Part shown: positions 45,490 through 51,389 of the stretch, piece by piece
How positions within the stretch are numbered: position 1 is the first letter of the stretch
How the letters are laid out: each line of letters begins with the position of its first letter
Source: Flavobacterium sp.
GTDB taxonomy: Bacteria; Bacteroidota; Bacteroidia; Flavobacteriales; Flavobacteriaceae
Direction: 5' to 3'
NCBI RefSeq assembly: GCF_027490375.1
Contig: NZ_JAIXYH010000055.1
Location: 1 to 51,389, forward strand
Length of the DNA stretch: 51,389 nt
Notes under the pieces: model-generated
Told to the model about the DNA's origin: nothing
Database searches by the model: none
What the model saw: only the letters and a program-made list of their open reading frames with translations
Position numbers and translations under genes: made by a program

Positions 45490-45491
45490 AT

Positions 45492-45923
45492 TTATGAGCA
45501 AGCAATTTTAGCAACTCGGTTTGCATGACGCCCGCCTTCAAATTCGGTGTTCAAGAACACATCAACCATTTCCACAGCTTGCTGCACGCTGGTAAATCGT
45601 GCGGGTATGCTAATAACATTTGCATCGTTATGTAAACGAGCTAGTTGCGCAATTTCTTTGGTCCAACAAAGTGCAGCGCGAATTTGCGCATGCTTATTTA
45701 CGGTCATTGCAATGCCATTTCCAGAACCGCAAATTACAATTCCGAACTGTGCTGCCCCGCGTTCGATATCTTCTGCCACAGGATGCCCGAAATCCGGATA
45801 ATCTACGCTGGCGGTGGTGTCGGTACCGTGGTTTAAAACCTGGTGTCCGAGTTGTTCTAAATGGGCAACTATCGCCTTTTTATAGTCGGGTCCGGCGTGG
45901 TCGTTTCCTATCGAAATAATCAT
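45492..45923 (-). CDS. rpiB: Ribose-5-phosphate isomerase B
   Basis: 143 residues from the ATG at 45923, the family length. RpiB signatures: ISIGNDHAGPDYKKAIVAHLE, GTDTTASVDYPDFGHPVAEDI, FGIVICGSGNGIAMTVNKHAQIRAALCW and HNDANVISIPARF. The catalytic Cys/Thr region (VICGSGNG) and His are present. Interconverts ribose-5-phosphate and ribulose-5-phosphate. Two bp before the tex start; one promoter for both. Confidence 0.93.
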   Translation of the reverse strand: MIISIGNDHAGPDYKKAIVAHLEQLGHQVLNHGTDTTASVDYPDFGHPVAEDIERGAAQFGIVICGSGNGIAMTVNKHAQIRAALCWTKEIAQLARLHNDANVISIPARFTSVQQAVEMVDVFLNTEFEGGRHANRVAKIACS

Positions 45924-45943
45924 AATACTGTAATTGTATTGCA

Positions 45944-45951
45944 CAAAGGTA
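45944..45951 (-). promoter_or_regulatory. Promoter -7 element of rpiB-tex
   Basis: TACCTTTG on the minus strand, exact TAnnTTTG, 20 bp before the ATG at 45923, which also supports this start over the longer frame from 45986. Confidence 0.6.
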
Positions 45952-46549
45952 CGTTTCGCAGCTCGAAAATGAGTCGATTTCTTCAAAAACCTAAGTCGTT
46001 GAAAATCTGACTACTTAAATTCATTTATTGCGACATCTAGCCTGATATTCAGCGAATTGTTGATAAAATATGTTAAAGTCTTAAAAATAAGACAAGAAGC
46101 ATTGTGTTTTTTTTGTTGATAAATCAACATAACTTCTAACAGATTTTTTTGTGTGGAAACAGATTTTTTTAGAAGACAAAATTCTCGCGAGATTATCAAA
46201 TAAAGTTTGCCTTATTTATTGAAAAGTTATCGACTGGTTTTTACGATTTCTTAACAAAAGTTCGGCTGTGAAAAAGCTGACGAAAACTAGTTTCGGTGGT
46301 TTTTCTACAATTGTCAATAAAGTTTGTAAAAAGCTCAAAATGAAACTAGTGCAAAGTTAAGATAGTGTTAATAAATCGTTACAACTAAGTAAAAACTAAG
46401 AATCAACTAAACGGTAAAATACTTTTTGTACAAATCAACACACTATACAACAACACATATATATTTCTATAATTAAAATTAATTTGTTGTTATTTATTGT
46501 TTGTTCATAGCTTTAAATTTCGGTTCAATTTCAAAGCTTCGATATTGCT
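45952..46549. other. Very AT-rich intergenic stretch with several hairpins
   Basis: About 600 bp between divergent rpiB and rnr, far more than promoters need. No gene supported. It contains GTCTTA-AAAA-TAAGAC (46078-46093), TGTTGATAAATCAACA (46114-46129), TTTGTACAAA (46427-46436) and a 20-bp-spaced direct repeat of ACAGATTTTTTT (46139 and 46159). Function unknown; a long rnr leader, a small RNA or regulator sites are possible. Confidence 0.5.
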
Positions 46550-46583
46550 TTTGTAAACCTGTACACATTTCGCTGTACCTTCG
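46550..46583 (+). promoter_or_regulatory. Candidate promoter of rnr
   Basis: TTTG at 46550-46553 and TACCTTCG at 46576-46583 (one mismatch to TAnnTTTG), separated by 22 bp, end 16 bp before the ATG at 46600. This placement argues against the longer frame starting at 46501. Confidence 0.55.
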
Positions 46584-46599
46584 TAACAACGATTACACT

Positions 46600-48780
46600 A
46601 TGACAAAGATTCCAAAAAAGCACGGAAAGAAGGTGAAAACCTATTCGGAGAAAATTTTAAAAATTCTCTCTAAATATCCGAACAGAGCTTTTAACTATAA
46701 ACAAATTGCCGCTGTTCTTGAACTCGACGACACCAAGAGCCGAAATGAAATCATCAAAGATTTAAAAATTCTGGCCGCTCAAAAAGTGATCATCGAATCG
46801 GAACCTGGAAAATACCTCGTAAAAGCCGTTTCGCCGGATTACTATGAAGGAACCATCGATATGACCACGCGGAAAACCGCCTACTTCATCTGCGAAGATT
46901 TTGAAGACGATGTTTTTATTCCAACAAACAACCTCAACCATGCACTCGATAAAGACAAAGTGCGCGTTTATGTGTACAACCGCCGCCGCGGAAAGAAACC
47001 GGAAGGCGAAGTCATCGAGATTATCGAACGCAATAAAACCGAATTTGTTGGCGTAATTGATATCCAAAAAAACTTTGCGTTTGTAAGTACCGCAAATCCG
47101 AAAATGTACACCGATATTTTTATCCCAAAAGATAAAACTGGCGGTGCCAAACAAGGCGATGTTGTACTGGTAAAGATTGAAGATTGGCCAGCCAAAGCCG
47201 ATTCGCCTTTTGGAGCCGTGATCAAAGTTCTTGGAGCACCTGGAGAACACCAAACAGAAATTCATGCAATACTTGCCGAGTACGGTTTACCTGCCGATTT
47301 CCCTGCGGAAGTACAAGCTTTTGCCGACGGTATCGACACCCAGATTACAGCTGTCGATATTGCTGCTCGGCGCGATATGCGAAAAGTACTCACGTTTACG
47401 ATAGATCCGAAAGATGCGAAAGACTTTGACGATGCACTTTCATTTCAATTTCTTGAAAATGGAAATTATGAAATTGGTGTGCACATTGCCGATGTTTCGC
47501 ATTATTTAGAAGAAGGAACCATACTCGATCAAGAGGCGTTTAATCGAGCAACTTCGGTTTATCTCGTTGATCGAGTGGTACCTATGCTTCCCGAAGTACT
47601 TTCGAATTACGCGTGTTCGTTGCGTCCGAATGAAGAAAAACTAACGTTTTCTGCTATCTTTGAAATCAATGCTAAGGCGCAAATTGTAAACCAATGGTTT
47701 GGTCGAACGGTCATTTATTCTGATTTCCGATTTGCGTATGAAGAAGCTCAGCACATCATCGAAACTGCCGAGCATACAATTCCCGCAGCAACATCGCTAA
47801 CGGGAAGCGATCGTGAAGTTCCGGAACCCATCGTAAAATCAGTACTAAAACTCGACGAACTCTCAAAAATTCTGCGAAAGCAACGCATGCAAAACGGCGC
47901 CATTTCGTTTGATAAAGTAGAAGTAAAATTTCACCTCAACGAAACCAACGATCCGGAAGGCGTGTACTTTAAAATCGCTAAAGATGCCAACCATTTGATT
48001 GAAGAATTTATGCTATTGGCCAATCGTAAAGTAGCCGAATTTATCGGTAAACAGAAGAAAACTTTTGTGTATCGTATCCACGACGAACCCAATGAAGATA
48101 AGTTGATTAACTTCCAAACCGTTATTGCAAAATTTGGTTATAAAATCAACTTCCGCTCTAAACAAGATATTGCCAAATCTTTGAATTCGATTTTAGAAGA
48201 TGCTCAAGGAAAAAAAGAACAAAATTTAGTGGATACCTTGGCCATTCGAAGCATGAGTAAAGCCAAATATTCAACCCAAAATATTGGTCATTATGGCTTG
48301 GCATTCGATTTTTACTCGCATTTTACTTCGCCAATTCGCCGTTATCCAGATGTAATGGTACACCGTTTGTTGCAATTTTACTTGTTAGGCGGCGCCTCAG
48401 CGAATGCCGAGTTTTACGAAGAACAATGCAAACACGCTTCTGATATGGAAGTTTTGGCCACTAATGCCGAACGCGACAGCATTAAATACATGCAAGTTCG
48501 CTACATGCAAGATCACAAAGACGAAGAATTTCTCGGCGTGGTTTCCGGCGTAACCGAATGGGGTATTTACGTAGAAATTGTTTCCAACAAATGCGAAGGT
48601 TTATGTCGAATTCGTGAAATTAAAGACGACTATTATACTTTCGACGAAAAGCAGTACGCTTTGGTTGGTGCAGTCTCTAAAAATATCATACAATTAGGCG
48701 ACGAAGTTTTCGTTAAAGTAAAAAATGCCGATTTAGTTAAAAAACAACTCGATTTTCATTATTTAAGAAAAAATGAATAA
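46600..48780 (+). CDS. rnr: Ribonuclease R
   Basis: 726 residues from the ATG at 46600. Basic N-terminus and winged-helix region (about 15-75), two cold-shock-type RNA-binding segments (about 85-230), the RNB exonuclease domain about 255-590 with the metal-binding aspartates in TIDPKDAKDFDDALSF and GVHIADVSHYLEEG, TSPIRRYPDVMVHRLL near its end, and a C-terminal S1 domain (about 640-720: FLGVVSGVTEWGIYVEI). Degrades structured RNA 3' to 5'. It overlaps the next gene by 8 bp. Confidence 0.94.
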   Translation: MTKIPKKHGKKVKTYSEKILKILSKYPNRAFNYKQIAAVLELDDTKSRNEIIKDLKILAAQKVIIESEPGKYLVKAVSPDYYEGTIDMTTRKTAYFICEDFEDDVFIPTNNLNHALDKDKVRVYVYNRRRGKKPEGEVIEIIERNKTEFVGVIDIQKNFAFVSTANPKMYTDIFIPKDKTGGAKQGDVVLVKIEDWPAKADSPFGAVIKVLGAPGEHQTEIHAILAEYGLPADFPAEVQAFADGIDTQITAVDIAARRDMRKVLTFTIDPKDAKDFDDALSFQFLENGNYEIGVHIADVSHYLEEGTILDQEAFNRATSVYLVDRVVPMLPEVLSNYACSLRPNEEKLTFSAIFEINAKAQIVNQWFGRTVIYSDFRFAYEEAQHIIETAEHTIPAATSLTGSDREVPEPIVKSVLKLDELSKILRKQRMQNGAISFDKVEVKFHLNETNDPEGVYFKIAKDANHLIEEFMLLANRKVAEFIGKQKKTFVYRIHDEPNEDKLINFQTVIAKFGYKINFRSKQDIAKSLNSILEDAQGKKEQNLVDTLAIRSMSKAKYSTQNIGHYGLAFDFYSHFTSPIRRYPDVMVHRLLQFYLLGGASANAEFYEEQCKHASDMEVLATNAERDSIKYMQVRYMQDHKDEEFLGVVSGVTEWGIYVEIVSNKCEGLCRIREIKDDYYTFDEKQYALVGAVSKNIIQLGDEVFVKVKNADLVKKQLDFHYLRKNE

Positions 48781-49447
48781 GATTTTTAAAATTGTAATTA
48801 CGTTACTTTTTTCAACAGTAGCACTGGCTCAAGGTACCAAAACTATTAATCTGGGCGATGTTTCCGAAGTAGAAGTTTTTGATAGGATCAACGTGGTTTT
48901 AATTCCCTCTAACGAATATAAAGCTGAAGTATCCGGCAGTAATGTTAATGATGTAGAATTCGAGCTGATTGATAAGAAATTAAAAATACACTTTCCTTTA
49001 CATAAGTTCTTGGAAGGTGAATCAACTAAAGTACTTTTTTATTACAAAGAATTACATCGCGTTGAAGGAAATGAAGGTTCAAATATCAGTAATACAGATG
49101 TTTTAAAAGGTCGTGAACTTTTATTAGAGGCTAAGGAAGGTGCAGAAGTTCGTTTAAATATTGAAGCAGAAACTGTAAAAACAAATGTGTTTTCAGCCGG
49201 AGTTGTAGCTGTTGCAGGTGTTGCAGCGGTACAAGTAATATCCGTTTTAAGTGGTGGAAAATTTGAAGGTAAAGATCTAATTACAAAGGAAACTAGTGTA
49301 TCTGTAACTGCGATAGGAAAAGCAAAGATTTTTGCTACCGAAACCGTTAATGCTAAAGTTCGACTTTCCGGTACTATTGAAGTCTATGGAAATCCAAAAC
49401 AACTCACAGAGTCGCGTTCAATGGGTGGCACTATTGTTCGTAAATAA
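48773..49447 (+). CDS. Exported head-GIN-domain (DUF2807) protein
   Basis: 224 residues. Signal peptide MNKIFKIVITLLFSTVALAQG, then a beta-solenoid-like repetitive region: VSEVEVFDRINVVLIPSNEY, LKIHF, YYKELHRVEGNEGSNISN, ELLLEAKEGAEVRLNIEAE, SVTAIGKAKIFATETVNAKVRLSGTIEVYG. This matches the putative auto-transporter adhesin head-GIN family common in Bacteroidota. It starts inside the rnr stop region (8-bp overlap), so the two are cotranscribed although functionally unrelated. Confidence 0.83.
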   Translation: MNKIFKIVITLLFSTVALAQGTKTINLGDVSEVEVFDRINVVLIPSNEYKAEVSGSNVNDVEFELIDKKLKIHFPLHKFLEGESTKVLFYYKELHRVEGNEGSNISNTDVLKGRELLLEAKEGAEVRLNIEAETVKTNVFSAGVVAVAGVAAVQVISVLSGGKFEGKDLITKETSVSVTAIGKAKIFATETVNAKVRLSGTIEVYGNPKQLTESRSMGGTIVRK

Positions 49448-49480
49448 AGCAGAAACCGTGGAAAGTTAGTTTACTTTCTT

Positions 49481-49488
49481 TACCTTAG
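49481..49488 (+). promoter_or_regulatory. Possible promoter -7 element of the LysE-family gene
   Basis: TACCTTAG is one mismatch from TAnnTTTG and lies 25 bp before the ATG at 49514. Confidence 0.35.
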
Positions 49489-49513
49489 CCTTTCGCAAAC
49501 GCAAAACAAACAA

Positions 49514-50197
49514 ATGCTGCACGACATTTTACTGGCAATCCCACTCGGATTTTTGCTGTGCTTCATGATTGGTCCAGTTTTTTTTGTACTACTGGAAACC
49601 GCCGCAACTAAAGGATTACGAGCCGCTTTGGTTTTCGATTTAGGTGTGGTTACGGCCGATTTTGTATTCATTGCCGTAGCGTATTTCAGTTCGTATCGCT
49701 TAATAAACAATCTGCAAGATGAACCCGCACTTTTTATTTTCGGTGGCTTAATAATGGTAACTTACGGCTTAATTTCGTTTATAAAATTGCGGCGAAATGC
49801 AAAAGTTGCCATCGAAACAGAAACAGTCGAAATTCTAAAAAAAGACTATCTAGCACTTTACGGAAAGGGATTTTTATTGAACTTCATTAACGTCGGAGTA
49901 CTCGGTTTTTGGTTGCTTATTTTTATCACCTTCGGACCCGCTTTAGAATTAAAAACGAGTCGTTTAATCGTGTTTTTTAGTTCGGTAATTGGGTCGTATT
50001 TGCTAATCGACCTAGTTAAAATGTTGGCAGCAAAACGTTTAAAATCAAAAATGACTCCGAAAAATATTTCGCTTATTAAACAGATTACCAGTATTTTACT
50101 AATAATTTTCGGAATATCTATTATGCTGCAAGGTTGGTTTCCAAGCGATCAAAAATTGGTGAAAAAAGCCGTCGAAATCATCGAACCCAACGAATAA
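49514..50197 (+). CDS. LysE-family amino-acid exporter-like membrane protein
   Basis: 227 residues with six hydrophobic segments. The N-terminal LLAIPLGFLLCFMIGPVFFVLLETAATKGLRAALVFDLGVVTADF contains the family's GP-x-F and G-x3-D landmarks. The substrate exported is not deducible. Ends 50 bp before the octamer repeat array. Confidence 0.85.
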   Translation: MLHDILLAIPLGFLLCFMIGPVFFVLLETAATKGLRAALVFDLGVVTADFVFIAVAYFSSYRLINNLQDEPALFIFGGLIMVTYGLISFIKLRRNAKVAIETETVEILKKDYLALYGKGFLLNFINVGVLGFWLLIFITFGPALELKTSRLIVFFSSVIGSYLLIDLVKMLAAKRLKSKMTPKNISLIKQITSILLIIFGISIMLQGWFPSDQKLVKKAVEIIEPNE

Positions 50198-50246
50198 TTG
50201 TCAAATTTTTTGATTTTTTCTATTTTTTATATCCTTTTACTTTTTT

Positions 50247-50350
50247 CAATCTCGAAATCTTTCAATCTCGAAATCTTTCAATCTTTCAATCTTTCAATCT
50301 CAAAATCTTTAAATCTTTCAATCTCGAAATCTCAAAATCTTTAAATCTTC
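50247..50350. repeat. Tandem array of a degenerate octamer (13 units)
   Basis: Thirteen consecutive 8-bp units that share AATCT plus three varying bases: CAATCTTT, AAATCTTT, CAATCTCG, CAATCTCA, AAATCTCA and AAATCTTC. The unit length never breaks, so this is a true tandem repeat. The same octamer forms the perfect array at 51301-51389. Confidence 0.9.
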
Positions 50351-50383
50351 ATAGCGGCCCCCGCGCTTTCGCTACTAGTCCTC

Positions 50384-50464
50384 GTTTAAAAAAAGCTAAA
50401 ATTAAACGGCAAAAACGCGCTTCTGCCGTCGCGGTTTTTTTGTCATTTTAGTTTTTTTTTAAAC
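50384..50464. other. Large imperfect hairpin, possible terminator or structured RNA
   Basis: Outer arms GTTTAAAAAAA (50384-50394) and TTTTTTTAAAC (50454-50464) continue into CTAAAAT (50396-50402) and ATTTTAG (50445-50451); inside lies ACGGCA (50406-50411) with TGCCGT (50424-50429), followed by CGCGG and seven T residues (to 50441). The inner hairpin plus T-run could end transcription from the LysE-family gene. The flanks also contain CCCCCGC (about 50358) and GCGGG (50466). Confidence 0.55.
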
Positions 50465-50571
50465 TGCGGGCTAATCGCTCTATCGCTGCCGCGGCAATCG
50501 TTACCAAACAAATCGTTGCTAAGAAAATCGATATATCTAGAAAGATTTTTTCTCGAGTTTTGTGCAAATGC

Positions 50572-50601
50572 TTTGATTTTTGAGATAATTACTTACATTT
50601 G
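50572..50601 (+). promoter_or_regulatory. Promoter of tRNA-Cys
   Basis: TTTG at 50572-50575 and TACATTTG at 50594-50601, 18 bp apart, 11 bp before the tRNA start. This is the best-spaced -33/-7 pair in the window. Confidence 0.7.
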
Positions 50602-50612
50602 CCGACCGCAAT

Positions 50613-50683
50613 GGCGTCGTGGCCGAGTGGCTAGGCTGGGCTCTGCAAAAGCTCCTACAGCGGTTCGAATCCGCTCGATGCCT
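50613..50683 (+). tRNA. tRNA-Cys (anticodon GCA)
   Basis: 71 nt. Acceptor stem GGCGTCG / CGATGCC (one G-U pair) with discriminator T; anticodon stem GGGCT / AGCTC around loop CTGCAAA giving anticodon GCA; T arm AGCGG-TTCGAAT-CCGCT perfect. CCA is not encoded. Confidence 0.95.
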
Positions 50684-50685
50684 CT

Positions 50686-50719
50686 AAAAACCTTCAGAGA
50701 AATCTGGAGGTTTTTTTTT
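50686..50719 (+). terminator. Rho-independent terminator after tRNA-Cys
   Basis: Stem ACCTTCAGA / TCTGGAGGT (one G-U) around a GAAA loop, followed by nine T residues. Confidence 0.9.
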
Positions 50720-50739
50720 AGATATCGATTTAGGAAAAT

Positions 50740-50997
50740 CTAACCTCTGTAAATGTCTTTGCGGTGTCCTAATTCGATCACATCGATAACAAGAATGTCA
50801 TCTAAAATTTCATAAATTATTCTGTAATCACTGACTCGGATTCGGTATCCGTCACGCCCTTTTAATTTCTTATATCCTGCTGGACGCGGATTCTCAGCAA
50901 GTTGATAAAGAGCTTCTTTGAGGTTTGAATACTAAGGTTCATTGATTTTCTCTAGGACCTTTATCACATTTTTTCGTAATGTAATTTTATACCTCAT
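50740..50997 (-). pseudogene. RelE/ParE-family toxin gene with an in-frame stop codon
   Basis: Reading the minus strand from the ATG at 50997 gives MRYKITLRKNVIKVLEKINEP, then TAG at codon 22 (50934-50932), then the same frame stays open (YSNLKEALYQLAENPRPAG) to a final TAG at 50740, 85 amino-acid positions in total. The part after the stop holds the recognisable RelE core: GYKKLKGRDGYRIRVSDYRII followed by HRKDIYR. One base change (TAT or TAC to TAG) would explain the break. No ATG, GTG or TTG start that would preserve the fold follows. The ATG overlaps the antitoxin stop (ATGA), the usual order of such modules. A sequencing error cannot be excluded. Confidence 0.8.
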
Positions 50998-51206
50998 TTT
51001 TTTTGAGCCCGCTTCTTTTCAATCAACGTAAACGCTTCATCTATCGGAAATGAAGGTTCGTTGGCCTGTTTAGATTTATCGTATAATTTGATGTCCTCCA
51101 ACTCCTCCAACTCTTCCATAATGGCTTCGAAATCTTTCATCGGAAGAACTACAGAAATTTTATTTCCGTGTGCATCGGTAATGTATTGCGGATGTACAGT
51201 TAACAT
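50994..51206 (-). CDS. Type II antitoxin (Phd/YefM-like small protein) partnered with the RelE toxin
   Basis: 70 residues: MLTVHPQYITDAHGNKISVVLPMKDFEAIMEELEELEDIKLYDK and a basic tail. The N-terminal strand-helix with the phrase QYITDAHGNKISVVLPMKDFEAI is typical of small antitoxins that precede RelE-type toxins in Bacteroidota. An acidic helix in the middle should wrap the toxin. The frame is intact although the toxin gene is broken. Confidence 0.82.
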   Translation of the reverse strand: MLTVHPQYITDAHGNKISVVLPMKDFEAIMEELEELEDIKLYDKSKQANEPSFPIDEAFTLIEKKRAQKK

Positions 51207-51300
51207 ATTTTTTATTTTTAATGCTTATTGTCTAATCAAAAAAAATCTTGAATTTTTCAATTGTAATATAACTAATTAAACTCGGATCTATTATTCCAAA

Positions 51301-51389
51301 ATCTTTTAATCTTTCAATCTTTCAATCTTTCAATCTTTCAATCTTTCAATCTTTCAATCTTTCAATCTTTCAATCTTTCAATCTTTCAA
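51301..51389. repeat. Perfect tandem array of the octamer ATCTTTCA reaching the window end
   Basis: One imperfect unit (ATCTTTTA, 51301-51308) then ten identical ATCTTTCA copies (51309-51388) and one further base where the window stops. The true length is unknown because the array is cut by the window edge. Confidence 0.95.

Noticed and set aside
46011..46199. 62-codon minus-strand frame in the rpiB-rnr gap
   Set aside because: Composition is that of the AT-rich gap, no motif, and it lies across hairpins.
45952..46549. Chromosome origin
   Set aside because: AT-rich with direct repeats, but no exact DnaA box (TTATNCACA) was seen and dnaA is absent.
50247..51389. CRISPR array
   Set aside because: The repeats are contiguous octamers with no spacers and no cas genes nearby.

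Overview
The window looks like a chromosomal segment of a Flavobacteriia-type member of the Bacteroidota. The evidence is many exact or near copies of the Bacteroidota promoter -7 element TAnnTTTG just upstream of genes, few Shine-Dalgarno sequences, an AT-rich genome, and typical flavobacterial gene content (OMP beta-barrel TonB-type receptor, GH3-family adenylating enzyme, MenE, a DUF6909-like protein, head-GIN protein). No rRNA, prophage, CRISPR or intact insertion sequence was found. Exact strain or genus cannot be given from sequence reading alone.

Layout. 1-654: no supported gene; holds a structured flavobacterial-type intergenic element (about 412-556). 655-4752 (minus): a compact housekeeping run, CAAX protease, MenE, LD-carboxypeptidase, YraN and an ACT-like protein. 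4891-7410 (plus): a TonB-dependent-receptor-like outer membrane protein. 7564-40754: a very large surface polysaccharide (O-antigen/capsule) locus. It opens with a plus-strand pair (UDP-GlcNAc 2-epimerase-like enzyme plus glycosyltransferase). A minus-strand block 9848-15671 follows (initiating sugar-phosphate transferase, UDP-xylose synthase, O-antigen ligase/polymerase, two glycosyltransferases), then a lone plus-strand wecB (15745-16860), then a block 16835-20136 (second polymerase-like protein, Wzx flippase, FkbM methyltransferase). Next come an orphan lipoprotein (20905-21270) and a tightly overlapping six-gene cassette 21378-29558 built around a 1208-residue membrane protein. The last block, 30149-40754, contains a GT39 enzyme, three-enzyme dTDP-sugar synthesis (RfbA, RfbC, RfbD), a WecE-type aminotransferase, a hexapeptide acyltransferase, two GT2 enzymes and a Wzz-like chain-length protein. 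It is apparently led by a DUF6909-like protein that carries a nucleoside-phosphorylase-like C-terminus.

41128-50197 returns to housekeeping: GH3-family protein, TatA, Tex, RpiB, RNase R, a head-GIN protein and a LysE-family exporter. A 215-220 bp MITE-like element with terminal inverted repeats and target duplication sits between tatA and tex. 50247-51389 is a repeat-rich tail: two arrays of the same octamer (about ATCTTTCA) flank a large hairpin, tRNA-Cys(GCA) and a RelE/antitoxin pair whose toxin gene is interrupted by an in-frame stop. The window ends inside the second array.

How it works together: nucleotide sugars are made by the RfbA/C/D, WecE, UXS and WecB-type enzymes. The polyprenyl-phosphate transferase starts the repeat unit and the glycosyltransferases extend it. 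Wzx flips it, a Wzy/WaaL-type protein polymerises or ligates it, and Wzz sets length. Several needed enzymes (RfbB, UDP-glucose dehydrogenase) are not in the window. The most interesting novel signal is a roughly 85-residue domain (signature SDENWxAGVG ... YP) present both as the whole mature part of the small lipoprotein and as the C-terminal tail of the 1208-residue membrane protein two genes upstream in the same transcription direction.
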